In this document: piece by piece, positions 19,163 through 27,868 of the stretch
How the letters are laid out: each line of letters starts with the position of its first letter
Numbering within the stretch: the first letter of the stretch is position 1
NCBI GenBank assembly: GCA_002701845.1
Contig: NZXG01000068.1
Span: forward strand, 1-50,667
Direction of reading: 5' to 3'
Length of the DNA: 50,667 nt
Source of the DNA: Pseudomonadales bacterium
GTDB lineage: Bacteria; Pseudomonadota; Gammaproteobacteria; Pseudomonadales; Ketobacteraceae
The notes under the pieces: model-generated
Told to the model about the DNA's origin: nothing
Seen by the model: the letters and a program-made list of their open reading frames with translations, nothing else
Database searches by the model: none
Program-made: the position numbers and the translations under genes

Positions 19163-19789
19163 ATGAATAGTTCGCTTAGCCGGTACAGGGTCATGCCACT
19201 AACGTTAAGAAAATCACTGCTGTGCTTACTGCTTGCATTACCTTTGCTCAGTGGCTGCGGCATTAACAATATTCCTACTTACGACGAACAGGCCAAGGCA
19301 GCCTGGGCACAGGTGGAAAATCAATATCAGCGGCGTGCTGACCTTGTGCCAAACCTGGTGGCAACCGTGAAAGGCTATGCAGCCCATGAGAAAGAGACAC
19401 TGACAGCGGTTACGGAGGCCCGCGCTAAAGTCGGTTCCATTCAGCTGGGAAAGGGACTGCTTGATAACCCCCAAAAGCTGCAACAGTTCCAGGCAGCACA
19501 AAGTGAATTGGGTTCGGCGTTGCAGCGGTTGATGGTAGTCGTTGAACGGTACCCGGATCTAAAAGCCAACCAGAACTTTCTGGCATTGCAATCGCAACTG
19601 GAAGGTACAGAAAACAGGATCAGTGTTGCCCGCCGAGACTTTATAAATTCCGTGAATCAATACAACCGGGAACTCCGAACGTTCCCAGGCAGAATATGGT
19701 ACTGGCTACTGTACGACGATATGGAATTACGTGAAACCTTTCAGGCGACCAGTGAAAACACTGAGCAAGCGCCCAAGGTGGATTTTTAA
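19163..19789 (+). CDS. LemA family lipoprotein
   Basis: A 208-residue LemA protein. The signal ends with a lipobox-like LPLLSGC, followed by NNIPTYDEQAKAAWAQVENQ, YQRRADLVPNLVATVKGYA and the helical core ending in RRDFINSVNQYNRELRTFPG, the signature of the family. LemA proteins are membrane-anchored helical bundles of unclear function, often next to TPM-domain proteins, as here. It starts 92 bp after the NDH-2 gene and abuts the next start (TAATG). Confidence 0.92.
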   Translation: MNSSLSRYRVMPLTLRKSLLCLLLALPLLSGCGINNIPTYDEQAKAAWAQVENQYQRRADLVPNLVATVKGYAAHEKETLTAVTEARAKVGSIQLGKGLLDNPQKLQQFQAAQSELGSALQRLMVVVERYPDLKANQNFLALQSQLEGTENRISVARRDFINSVNQYNRELRTFPGRIWYWLLYDDMELRETFQATSENTEQAPKVDF

Positions 19790-20475
19790 TGAGTAGCGTC
19801 AGGCTTTGCTGCATTGCTTTGTTTTTGTTGTGGTCGGATTTGGCTAACTCCGCAGACGTCACCTTTCCACCACTATCAGGGCGGGTGGTGGATAAAGCAG
19901 GTCTGTTAGACCAAGCCACGGCTACCCGGCTTGAACAGCGCCTAAAGGCCCACGAGGCTGCTACTGGCAACCAGGTTGTGGTGGCGACGCTTAATAACCT
20001 CCAGGGCCTCAGTATTGAGGAGTATGGATATCAATTGGGGCGAGCATGGGGTATTGGTCAAAAGGGCAAGGACAATGGCGTATTGCTGATAGTGGTACCC
20101 GGTCTTCGCAAGGTGCGTATTGAAGTTGGGTATGGCTTGGAAGGCGTACTGACGGATGCCCTGTCCGGCAACATCATCCAGGCGGTGATTCTGCCGGCAT
20201 TCCGCGCCGGTAATTTTGATCAAGGCATTGTTGATGGTGCCGAGGCCGTTATCCAGGCGCTGGGCGGGCAGTACCAGTTTAGGTCGCCGCCACCCCTTAA
20301 TGACGAGTTACCTCCCTGGTGGGTGATCTTCTTTATCCCCCTGATATTTTTACGACGGTTTGGACTGGGCGGATTTTACGGTTACCACGGAGGCCATCAT
20401 GGCGGTTCGCGGCGCGGAGGGTTTAGCGGCGGCGGTGGTGGTTTCGGTGGTGGCGGCGCTTCAGGAGGTTGGTGA
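19789..20475 (+). CDS. TPM domain protein with Gly-rich tail (YgcG-like)
   Basis: A 228-residue protein with a signal peptide (to about residue 23), then a TPM_phosphatase domain (FPPLSGRVVDKAGLLDQATA, GNQVVVATLNNLQG, LLIVVPGLRKVRIEVGYGLE). A membrane helix (WWVIFFIPLIFL) and a tail of Gly, His and Ser repeats ending GGGGASGGW follow. Family members are membrane-attached and paired with LemA; acid phosphatase activity and a role in membrane protein quality control have been proposed for some. It is coupled to LemA upstream and to a second TPM protein downstream. Confidence 0.92.
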   Translation: MSSVRLCCIALFLLWSDLANSADVTFPPLSGRVVDKAGLLDQATATRLEQRLKAHEAATGNQVVVATLNNLQGLSIEEYGYQLGRAWGIGQKGKDNGVLLIVVPGLRKVRIEVGYGLEGVLTDALSGNIIQAVILPAFRAGNFDQGIVDGAEAVIQALGGQYQFRSPPPLNDELPPWWVIFFIPLIFLRRFGLGGFYGYHGGHHGGSRRGGFSGGGGGFGGGGASGGW

Positions 20476-21092
20476 TGCAGTTTTCAGAAGAATTACAGAA
20501 ACGAATCAGCGATGCGATTAGCGACGTTGAACGGCTCACCGACGCTGAGGTGATGTGTGTGCTTGCACCGCGCAGCGATGATTATGACTACATTCCTGCT
20601 TTATGGGCAGCATTGGTTGCCTTGCTGTTTCCATTGCCTCTATCGCTGACTCCCTGGTGGGGGCACAGCAATACGCTGTCGCTACTACAGCTGGGGGTTT
20701 TTGCCTTGGCCTGGCTGGGCTTTCGCTGGCAGCCGGTGTTCCAGCGCATTATTCCCAAATCCGTAAGGTACTGGCGCGCAGGCAACATGGCTCGACGACA
20801 ATTTTTGCAGAACGGCCTACATCATACACGAGATGGGGCCGGATTTTTGATTTTCGTCTCGGCACAGGAGCGCTACGTGGAAATTCTTGCTGATCACGGC
20901 ATCGCAGCAAAGATATCGGATGAGCAATGGCGGTATATCGTTGCCGCCTTCGTGTTGCAGGTGAAGCGCAACCAGATAGCCGATGGGTTTATACAGTGTA
21001 TTGAGTCCTGCGGCGAGCTGTTAGCTCAATGCTATCCGGCGACTCAGGAGAAGAACGAGTTACCCAACAAACTGGTCGTGCTGCCGGGTTAG
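20475..21092 (+). CDS. Second TPM domain membrane protein
   Basis: A 205-residue protein read from the ATG at 20475, overlapping the previous stop (TGATG) with CAGGAGG 6 nt upstream. The N-terminal part (IADAEVMCVLAPRSDDYD-like segment around residues 14-37) precedes two membrane helices (about 39-57 and 65-85). The TPM core continues with GFLIFVSAQERYVEILADHG and KISDEQWRYIVAAF. It is the usual partner of LemA and YgcG-like proteins. Exact function is unknown. Confidence 0.85.
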   Translation: MQFSEELQKRISDAISDVERLTDAEVMCVLAPRSDDYDYIPALWAALVALLFPLPLSLTPWWGHSNTLSLLQLGVFALAWLGFRWQPVFQRIIPKSVRYWRAGNMARRQFLQNGLHHTRDGAGFLIFVSAQERYVEILADHGIAAKISDEQWRYIVAAFVLQVKRNQIADGFIQCIESCGELLAQCYPATQEKNELPNKLVVLPG

Positions 21093-21150
21093 GTCAGCCA
21101 CCGGTAATCGTAATAACAGATATGCGGAACAACAACGAGGAGTTCATACC

Positions 21151-22146
21151 ATGAAACGGTTTGCTATCAATGGTGCCGGCAGGATCGGTCGGCTGGTGAT
21201 TCGAGAGTACCTGCATCGGAAACCCGATAACCTGACATTAGTTGCGATCAACGATCTAACCGACACGGATACCCTGGCGTATTTATTGGAATTCGACTCT
21301 GTGCATGGTCGGCTGGCCGGGCCGGTTGAATCTTCAAATTGTCAACTTCGCGTCTCCGATAATGAAATTCCTGTTTACCACCATTCGGAACCAGAGCGAC
21401 TGCCCTGGTCCGACCTTGCAGTGGATTGGGTACTGGAAGGCACCGGTAAATTCAGGAAACTTGAAGACGCAAGCAAACATATTACGGCCGGCGCCAGGAA
21501 AGTACTGATCAGTGCACCCTCAGAGTCAGCCGATCTGACGATTATTTATGGTGTCAATCAGCACGAATTCGAGCCTGACGCGCACTGTGTTATTTCCAAT
21601 GGCTCCTGCACGACCAACTCACTGGTTCCAGCGCTGTCGGTCCTGCTCGAACACTATGGTATTGAAACCGCCTCCGCTACGACTATCCATGCCTACACCT
21701 CCTCGCAAGGGCTGGTTGATGTCGCATCACGAAAGCGTATTCGAGGACGTGCAGCAGCCGTCAATCTGGTTCCGACATCTACCGGCGCGGATAAGGTGGT
21801 TACGGCCGTGTTACCTGAGCTGGCAGGTAAGTTCTGTGCGCTGGCGGTCAGGGCGCCGATCCCTGATGGTGGCCTGACGGATATGACAGTCCGTCTTCAA
21901 CAGGCAGTCACCGAAGCGCAAATTAACCAGTGTTTAGCAGATGCCTGCCAGGACAAGCTGAAAGGTGTTATGGACTTCACGCAGCAGGAGTGGGTAAGTA
22001 GCGATATCATCGGTAATCCTCACTCAGCCATTGTGCATGGATTATCGACCCGCGTAATTGGTGATCGCACAGTCAAGATCCAAGTGTGGTACGACAACGA
22101 ATATGCCTATGCCTGCCGTTTACTGGATCTGCTTGAAACGCTCTAA
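21151..22146 (+). CDS. Glyceraldehyde-3-phosphate dehydrogenase, type I family
   Basis: A 331-residue GAPDH-like enzyme. NAD-binding start FAINGAGRIGRLVIREY, catalytic block ISNGSCTTNSLVPALSVLL (Cys near residue 150, partner His in TIHAYTSSQGLVD), and phosphate-site block LVPTSTGADKVVTAVLPEL. The C-terminal VWYDNEYAYACRLLDLLE is conserved. SNGSCTTNS replaces the usual SNASCTTNC, so it is not the typical glycolytic copy and may be an extra isoenzyme. The oxidation of G3P with NAD(P) is expected. RBS is GAGGAG. GAPDH is a known target of copper and oxidants, so a second copy in this cluster makes sense, though this is inference. Confidence 0.9.
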   Translation: MKRFAINGAGRIGRLVIREYLHRKPDNLTLVAINDLTDTDTLAYLLEFDSVHGRLAGPVESSNCQLRVSDNEIPVYHHSEPERLPWSDLAVDWVLEGTGKFRKLEDASKHITAGARKVLISAPSESADLTIIYGVNQHEFEPDAHCVISNGSCTTNSLVPALSVLLEHYGIETASATTIHAYTSSQGLVDVASRKRIRGRAAAVNLVPTSTGADKVVTAVLPELAGKFCALAVRAPIPDGGLTDMTVRLQQAVTEAQINQCLADACQDKLKGVMDFTQQEWVSSDIIGNPHSAIVHGLSTRVIGDRTVKIQVWYDNEYAYACRLLDLLETL

Positions 22147-22211
22147 TTGTAACCGCATACCGCTGGTGTTATGTACTAAGCGACCACTCAAATATAAAGG
22201 CGAGATTGATT

Positions 22212-22871
22212 ATGGAACAAACAGTAAGCCATTCCGGAGCCTGGGGCTTGGCTCTCATCATGATAGTGTTTGTATCATGGATATTTTATAAGTACTTTGC
22301 GCCCAAATCCTGGCACGAGTGGGCAAGCGCAGGGGTGGTGCAGGCCTTTATCATCGCGCTATACGCGGAAATGTACGGCTTTCCGCTTACGATCTATTTA
22401 CTTTCCCGGTTCTTTGGTCTGGATCGTGGCGATATGGATGCAAGCTTGTGGTCATCATTGCTGGGCCTGGGTGATACAGGCATGATGGTTTCCATGATAC
22501 TTGGGTATGCGTTGGTTTTTTTGGGCATTGGGATTTTTTTTAAGGGGTGGCAGCAGGTTCACAGAGCGCGACAGCATTCCCGTCTGGTTACAGACGGGCT
22601 CTACAAGTACGTTCGCCATCCCCAGTATACCGGACTTTTTATCGCGTTGTTTGGTGAAGGGGTTGTACATTGGCCAACCTTATTTTCAGTGGGCCTGTTT
22701 CCTCTTGTCGTGTTTGCATACTACCTCCTGGCCAGAAGAGAAGAACGGAAAGTGTTGGCTGAATTTGGGGAATTTTACCGACAGTACCAACGCCAGGTGC
22801 CTATGTTCATACCAAATAAAAACCAGTGGCGCGAGTTTTTCCAGGCGTCATCTTCAAGCTCTGACAGATGA
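22212..22871 (+). CDS. Isoprenylcysteine methyltransferase-like membrane protein (copy 1)
   Basis: A 219-residue ICMT/PEMT-type membrane methyltransferase, read from the ATG at 22212. It has four to five membrane helices. YAEMYGFPLTIYLLSRFFGL lies in the first half, and the SAM-binding C-terminal region carries YVRHPQYTGLFIALFGEGVV and RREERKVLAEFGEFYRQYQR. Bacterial members methylate lipids or small substrates; none is proven here. The stop overlaps the PLD gene by ATGA. A paralogue at 35395 shares the EMYGFPLTIY and RHPQY blocks, linking the two halves of the island. Confidence 0.85.
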   Translation: MEQTVSHSGAWGLALIMIVFVSWIFYKYFAPKSWHEWASAGVVQAFIIALYAEMYGFPLTIYLLSRFFGLDRGDMDASLWSSLLGLGDTGMMVSMILGYALVFLGIGIFFKGWQQVHRARQHSRLVTDGLYKYVRHPQYTGLFIALFGEGVVHWPTLFSVGLFPLVVFAYYLLARREERKVLAEFGEFYRQYQRQVPMFIPNKNQWREFFQASSSSSDR

Positions 22872-24007
22872 ACCCTGATAGCTACACCACAACGATGGCT
22901 TTGTTGCCAACCTGCAGTAGAGGCCTGGACGGTCCTGACATTACAGATGAAACCTTCCAACTCTTTATAGAAGGTGATGATTTATATAATGCGATGTTGG
23001 CTGCGATCAGGAAAGCGCAGCATAGTGTGCAACTTGAAAGTTATATCTTTGCGGATGATAACATTGGCCAGGTCTTTGCGCGTGCTCTGGTAGATAAAGC
23101 CAGGCAGGGCATAACTGTGAAAGTTCACCTTGATGCGGCCGGTTCCCTGTTTTGGGTATCGCGCCGCCTGGAAAACATGATGCGCCACGATGGTGTTCAG
23201 CTACGCTGGTTTCACCGATGGAGTTGGCGCAATCCCTGGCGCTATAATCGGCGCAACCATCGCAAACTATTGATTGTCGACGAAGAAACTGCGTTCCTGG
23301 GTGGGTTCAATATCCATAAGGAAAGCTCAAGGCGTAATTTTGGTGAAGCAAGGTGGCGTGACTCGCATGTCAGGGTCGGTGGCCAGCTCAGCCAGATAGC
23401 CTCGCAATTATTTGAGGCATTTTGGGAAGGCTCACTGCATTGGTCACCCGTCAGCGCCGGTTCTGGTGATCAACTACTGCACAATCACTCACGAAACTGC
23501 AACCACAGGTTAAGGTGTGTCTATATTGACGCCCTAAAACGGGCAGAGCGCTATATTTATATAACAACGCCTTATCTTGTGCCGGATCAACTAATTCTCA
23601 GTCAACTATACCATGCCGCTTCCCGGGGCGTAGAGGTGTTCCTGCTGGTGCCTGAAAAATCCGATGTTCCCATTGCTCGCTGGGCAGCGCAGTCCATTTA
23701 TGCCGGGCTGTTTTCTTCTGGGGTGCGGGTGTTCGAATACTTACCACGCATGCTTCATGCAAAAACCATCGTTGTCGACGATGGCTGGTCCATGGTTGGC
23801 ACGGCCAATTTGGATTATCGCAGCCTGTTTCATAACTACGAACTGAATCTTGTAAGCACAAGCCCAAATCTGGCTACCAATCTTAAAGCGCAGTTCCTGG
23901 TTGACTTAGCGGAATCTGCTGAAATTGGTCAGCAGCAATGGAAAAAACGTGGCCTTGCAACGCGTTCCCTTGAGCGCTTTGCAAGGCTATTTAGGTATTG
24001 GCTGTGA
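22868..24007 (+). CDS. Phospholipase D-type cardiolipin synthase
   Basis: A 379-residue protein with two PLD motifs: HRKLLIVDEETAFLGGFN (about residue 135) and HAKTIVVDDGWSMVGTANLD (about residue 295). It also has VQLESYIFADDNIGQVF and YIYITTPYLVPDQLI. It lacks the N-terminal membrane helices of ClsA and resembles ClsB-type cardiolipin synthases, which join phosphatidylglycerol units or exchange headgroups. It is translationally coupled to the methyltransferase, suggesting joint action on membrane lipids. Confidence 0.88.
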   Translation: MNPDSYTTTMALLPTCSRGLDGPDITDETFQLFIEGDDLYNAMLAAIRKAQHSVQLESYIFADDNIGQVFARALVDKARQGITVKVHLDAAGSLFWVSRRLENMMRHDGVQLRWFHRWSWRNPWRYNRRNHRKLLIVDEETAFLGGFNIHKESSRRNFGEARWRDSHVRVGGQLSQIASQLFEAFWEGSLHWSPVSAGSGDQLLHNHSRNCNHRLRCVYIDALKRAERYIYITTPYLVPDQLILSQLYHAASRGVEVFLLVPEKSDVPIARWAAQSIYAGLFSSGVRVFEYLPRMLHAKTIVVDDGWSMVGTANLDYRSLFHNYELNLVSTSPNLATNLKAQFLVDLAESAEIGQQQWKKRGLATRSLERFARLFRYWL

Positions 24008-24045
24008 ACCGTCGATGAAATAGCCAAAACATATATGAGTGCCCA

Positions 24046-25122
24046 ATGAGAAAAATAATGATACTCGGTGGTTATGGTGCCGTTGGCAAACACATAGCCA
24101 CAGAGCTGGCGAAAATCTACCCGAATCAGATTATCGTGGCCGGTAGAAATGGGGAAAAAGCATCTTCCTTGGCAAGCGCACTGAATAACACAGTGATTCC
24201 TCTTGCGTTTGACCTAGATACATTGTCAGAGAATGACGCCAGACTGAATGATGTGGCGATCCTTATTATGTGCATTGAAGCTCGTAATGCACCAACAGCC
24301 AAGCAATGTGCGCAGAGAGGCATACATTATCTCGACACCTCTGCCAGCTATGATTATTTGAAAGAGATTGAGCGCTTGCATAACAGTGCTGAAAAGGGTT
24401 GCGCTACCTTTTTACTCAGCGCAGGGATCGTGCCCGGCTTAAGTAATCTGTTAGTAAAACATTGTGTGAATACGTGCGGCAACCGAGGCGTTGCGGAAAT
24501 ATATGTATTACTGGGGTTGGGGGAAGCGCATGGCGAAGCGGCTATTCATTGGTCGATTGAGCAAATGAATGCCGAATATGTGGATAGCCTCGGGAATCGT
24601 ACGAAAAGCTTTGCGAACGCAAAGCAGACTGCTTTCCCCGGAGACCGCTTTGCTCGAAATGCCTACCAGTTTAATTTCTCTGACCAGCACGTGCTTCCCC
24701 ACACATTATCGATCAGTTCAGCCACCACAAGACTGTGTTTTGAATCGCGCTTCATCACTGCGCTATTTTATTTCATGAGCGCTAGCGGGATAGGAAAAGT
24801 ATTGAAGCTGCCGTTCGCCCGTAATGCAATGACATATTGCCTGCAAAAGTTCCGTTTTGGTACCGATCGTTTTTCTGTAAAGGTGGTTTATCGGCAACAA
24901 GCCACAGATGGTGCGACGTTTAGCTGTTCAATAACAGGCCATGAAGAAGCAAGAATCACGGGTATTACCACCGCATTACTCGCCCATCAAATGATGAAGA
25001 CTGACTACCCCCATGGGGTTTTCCACATAGAACAGTTATTCGAACCTATGAAAATAATTAATGATCTGAATCAACATGGCATTCAATTCGAGCAAACCAA
25101 TATGCGGTTTGGTAATGATTAA
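24046..25122 (+). CDS. Saccharopine dehydrogenase-like NAD(P)-binding protein
   Basis: A 358-residue protein with an N-terminal Rossmann motif (KIMILGGYGAVGKHIATEL), then IIVAGRNGEKASSLASALN and HYLDTSASYDYLKEIERLHN. These are typical of saccharopine dehydrogenase NADP-binding domains. The substrate cannot be told from sequence. It begins 38 bp after the cardiolipin synthase and appears to be the last gene of the rightward series. The 147-bp gap after it holds a weak inverted repeat (CATACCT / AGGTATG). Confidence 0.82.
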   Translation: MRKIMILGGYGAVGKHIATELAKIYPNQIIVAGRNGEKASSLASALNNTVIPLAFDLDTLSENDARLNDVAILIMCIEARNAPTAKQCAQRGIHYLDTSASYDYLKEIERLHNSAEKGCATFLLSAGIVPGLSNLLVKHCVNTCGNRGVAEIYVLLGLGEAHGEAAIHWSIEQMNAEYVDSLGNRTKSFANAKQTAFPGDRFARNAYQFNFSDQHVLPHTLSISSATTRLCFESRFITALFYFMSASGIGKVLKLPFARNAMTYCLQKFRFGTDRFSVKVVYRQQATDGATFSCSITGHEEARITGITTALLAHQMMKTDYPHGVFHIEQLFEPMKIINDLNQHGIQFEQTNMRFGND

Positions 25123-25269
25123 ATCATACCTTATGCTATTTTACCCTTACCTTAGGTATGTACTGGCTCAGGTTTAAACCATGGCGTGTCACGAAAAGGC
25201 GCAAGATTCAATTGAACTCTCGTTGATGTTTGGTAGTCTTAATAGATACAGGCGCACAGGACACATATT

Positions 25270-25653
25270 GTGGAAACAATGTATTCGGCAACCAGAAAAC
25301 TAGTGATAGTCGGTTTGCTTTTTATAAGCAGCAATGCACTATCGATAACCGTTGATCACACCTATGTGAATCATTTGTCTGTGCCTGTTCACATCCTCCA
25401 TCACACTTCCAAATCTGATAAACAGGTCGCGACAACGCTTAATAGTAAACGCTGTCACGAAGCTGTAAGACCACGTTTGTGCAGATGTGATAATTGTAAT
25501 GATTGTGAACTGTTCCATTGCGCAACCGCTCCCACCATTACTTCGGTAATGCTGATCTATCAGGCGATACCGCGATCCCAAACCTATAGTTTTGATTGCT
25601 CTGGTATTGCGGCAGCGCATTCCTTGCCACCCTATAAACCACCGATCGCGTGA
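25270..25653 (+). CDS. Secreted Cys-rich small protein, paralogue-like to the one at 2660
   Basis: A 127-residue protein with a GTG start at 25270 (AGGA 8 nt upstream); ATG at 25279 is an alternative. It has a signal peptide (KLVIVGLLFISSNALS), His residues in the middle, a Cys cluster (RLCRCDNCNDCELFHC) and the ending LPPYKPPIA. The architecture matches the first gene of the cus operon, which also ends in PPIA. A periplasmic metal-binding role is inferred. Its stop codon is inside a 47-bp perfect palindrome. No cop box or MerR box was seen upstream. Confidence 0.6.
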   Translation: METMYSATRKLVIVGLLFISSNALSITVDHTYVNHLSVPVHILHHTSKSDKQVATTLNSKRCHEAVRPRLCRCDNCNDCELFHCATAPTITSVMLIYQAIPRSQTYSFDCSGIAAAHSLPPYKPPIA

Positions 25654-25693
25654 CATTGTGACAATCAATTATTGATTGTCACAATGTCACGCG
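25647..25693. repeat. 47-bp perfect inverted repeat (23-bp arms, 1-bp centre)
   Basis: The left arm 25647-25669 starts CGCGTGACATTGTGACAATC and the right arm 25671-25693 is its exact reverse complement, around a T at 25670. It contains the stop codon of the Cys-rich gene. Each arm holds two TGTGACA-like half-sites. No T-run follows, so it is not a classical terminator. It may be an RNA hairpin that protects the 3' end, an operator, or a cruciform site. Confidence 0.85.
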
Positions 25694-25815
25694 CTGGCCT
25701 CAGTTATAGCGTGTTGTACATATTAGTGATATTGGTGTCGCCCCAAACACATATTGTGCTTGTGACACCTGAGATTCAATATGAAGACTATAAAGATTAT
25801 ATTTTGGAGATAACC

Positions 25816-26172
25816 ATGAAAAACATCGCGATTAACATCATTCTGGTATTGATGGCATACTTGACTGTTTCCACGAATTCTTATGCCGATGATCCATTGA
25901 AAGAGCAGATGCAGGCGCAGCGATCAGCATTGAAAGCTTTTGAAGGTAGCCCAAACCTGTCAGCAGCGAAGTTTGCCGCATTGGAAAAGAGCATTGCACT
26001 CATCAAGAAACGCCAACAGGAGAAGAGAGAAGAGAATATTGCCTGTCTTGAGGCTGAAAAGAACCTGCCAACGGACATAGAAACATGCTTTGAAGTGGAA
26101 TCAACCGACGATGCGCAACTCAGCTTGCTGGTGTTGGCGGTTGAACAGTTAGTCCAGGCGCAGCAACAGTAG
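25816..26172 (+). CDS. Small periplasmic helical protein
   Basis: A 118-residue protein read from the ATG at 25816, preceded by TTGGAGA. The frame is open back to 25672 without support. It has a signal peptide (MKNIAINIILVLMAYLTVST, cleaved near NSYA) and a helical, charged body with a KSIALIKKRQQEKREEN helix. Two Cys (in IACLEAE and ETCFEVE) could form a disulfide. I recognise no family. A strong hairpin follows. Confidence 0.6.
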   Translation: MKNIAINIILVLMAYLTVSTNSYADDPLKEQMQAQRSALKAFEGSPNLSAAKFAALEKSIALIKKRQQEKREENIACLEAEKNLPTDIETCFEVESTDDAQLSLLVLAVEQLVQAQQQ

Positions 26173-26187
26173 GCGAATGGGGTAGCT

Positions 26188-26222
26188 CCCCTCTATAGTT
26201 ACAATTGCTTGCTATAGAGGGG
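26188..26222. terminator. Hairpin between convergent genes
   Basis: An 11-bp perfect stem, CCCCTCTATAG (26188-26198) and CTATAGAGGGG (26212-26222), with a 13-nt loop. It lies between the end of the rightward small protein and the end of the leftward EamA gene. No clear T-run is present, but position and stem fit a terminator shared by both strands. Confidence 0.6.
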
Positions 26223-26257
26223 TAAACTCACAAGTAGTTGTACATGGCTGGTTGGTC

Positions 26258-27151
26258 TTAGTCTGCCATTGTGTGTTTCGAGCCAAGTGGTTGATTCGTC
26301 GTTGTAGCGACCAGTATAATAGAGGCAATAATCAGACCGATACCAGCCCACTGGTTGAATGAAAATGATTCAGAAAAATAGGTATACCCAATTGTTAGCC
26401 CGAAAACCGGCGTTAAAAAACTGAAAACGTTGAGCTTGTAAAGGGGAGCCTTGTCCATTAGCCAAAACCACAAAATCAAAGGTAGCGCAGTCCCCGGCAG
26501 AGCCAGGATAAACAACACCCACAGGAATTCACCAGACCAATGTGCCGACTGTTGATCCTGAATTAAAGTCAACAGCCCTAATGGAATAGAGCCCAACACT
26601 AACTGGAACCCCATGGCGTAAAGTATATCGATTTTGTTGACCACCAGTTTTAGTAAAATATTGCCAATGGTAACCCCAAGCGCTGCCAACAAAATGTAGG
26701 CAATGCCTAGCAGAGAATGTCCTGTCCCTAGTAATGTATCCACGCTAATCACAACGATGCCAGAAAAACCAAGTATAGCACCCACTACGGCTGGCTTGTT
26801 CATTCTCTCGTTAAGAACATACCACCCCAGAACGGCAGCAATCAGTGGCTGTGTATTCGATATCACGGTGGCTAAACCTGGGGCAACGAGTGTACCGGCA
26901 TAAAACATACCCCAAAAACCTAAACTGGTGGCTGTGAGCCCAATCGCCAGAATATACACAAAGTCTCTCAGCGTTTTCGGCACTGGACGTTTAAACAGAA
27001 CGGCCACGACGATTAAGAGGATGCCAGCAAAAACAGCACGTAGGGTCGCGGTTAGCATAATCGGCGCATAGGGCTCGCTTAACGTTATCATAGGATAACA
27101 AATCGCCCAGCCCAACATGACCATTGAGGCTCCCAACCCAGTCAGTTTCAA
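26258..27151 (-). CDS. EamA/DMT family transporter
   Basis: A 297-residue membrane protein with about ten helices, arranged as two EamA repeats. The first holds FWGMFYAGTLVAPGLATVIS and NTQPLIAAVLGWYVLNERMN; the second holds FWLMDKAPLYKLNVFSFLTP and GLTIGYTYFSESFS. The start is a TTG at 27151 with GAGGGAG in front. Members export amino acids or other metabolites; the substrate is unknown. It is encoded alone, with about 100 bp to the next gene, and no copper-type site was seen upstream. Confidence 0.88.
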   Translation of the reverse strand: MKLTGLGASMVMLGWAICYPMITLSEPYAPIMLTATLRAVFAGILLIVVAVLFKRPVPKTLRDFVYILAIGLTATSLGFWGMFYAGTLVAPGLATVISNTQPLIAAVLGWYVLNERMNKPAVVGAILGFSGIVVISVDTLLGTGHSLLGIAYILLAALGVTIGNILLKLVVNKIDILYAMGFQLVLGSIPLGLLTLIQDQQSAHWSGEFLWVLFILALPGTALPLILWFWLMDKAPLYKLNVFSFLTPVFGLTIGYTYFSESFSFNQWAGIGLIIASIILVATTTNQPLGSKHTMAD

Positions 27152-27250
27152 TGCCTACTCCCTCTTAAACTTTTGGTTCGAGATTTCCATAGATATTCAA
27201 TATGAAAAGCAGATATAAAGGGTACGGATTCAAGCCTCATCGTTTTTTGG

Positions 27251-27868
27251 CTACGCCCACAGATTGAGTGAAAAGTGTTTCATGATACCCGTCAGTATAT
27301 CACTACGTGTCAATATACCGTGCAATGTACCACTATCTACGATGGGCATGGCACCAATACGACGCTCAACAAAAAGACGTGCAATATATCGGGCATCTGT
27401 ATCCGGGCTGGCCGTTAGCACCTCCCGTTTCATGATGTTCACAATCGATAGGTCGGGGCTTGGTGATTTTTTGGGTGGTAAGTCCATGCCCGATAAAAAG
27501 TGTAGTGCATCACGATCGGATAATATGCCAGTGATAATCTGATTATTCCCGAGTACAGGCAAATGACGAAAGCCAAAACGTTTGAATAGATTGAGCGCAT
27601 CCTGAATAGAATTCCGCGTGCTGACCGTGATCACAGGCGAAGACATTAACTGCTTAGCCGCGATCAATGATTGCCCTTCAGTCAGCTTGTCAATGCGTGC
27701 GTATACCTGCCGGGAGTGACCTCGCTGATAAGATTGGGGCGGCACTACATCAGGGCCAGTCGGGCGCAATTTGCTGATTTTTTCCGCTGCTTGTAATTGA
27801 GGTTGTTTGAATAATTTCTCAAGTGGCCAGTGATCGGGGCCGCTCATACTATATACGGTAAAAGTCAC
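27251..27868 (-). CDS. CBS-pair domain protein
   Basis: A 205-residue protein with an N-terminal region of about 65 residues and two CBS domains (MSSPVITVSTRNSIQDALNL to about residue 125 and MKREVLTASPDTDARYIARL to about 195). CBS pairs bind adenine nucleotides such as AMP and ATP and sense energy state. The start is a GTG at 27868, overlapping the pflA stop by GTGA. Its place behind pflA suggests energy-dependent control of pyruvate formate-lyase or its activation, which is inference. Confidence 0.85.
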   Translation of the reverse strand: MTFTVYSMSGPDHWPLEKLFKQPQLQAAEKISKLRPTGPDVVPPQSYQRGHSRQVYARIDKLTEGQSLIAAKQLMSSPVITVSTRNSIQDALNLFKRFGFRHLPVLGNNQIITGILSDRDALHFLSGMDLPPKKSPSPDLSIVNIMKREVLTASPDTDARYIARLFVERRIGAMPIVDSGTLHGILTRSDILTGIMKHFSLNLWA

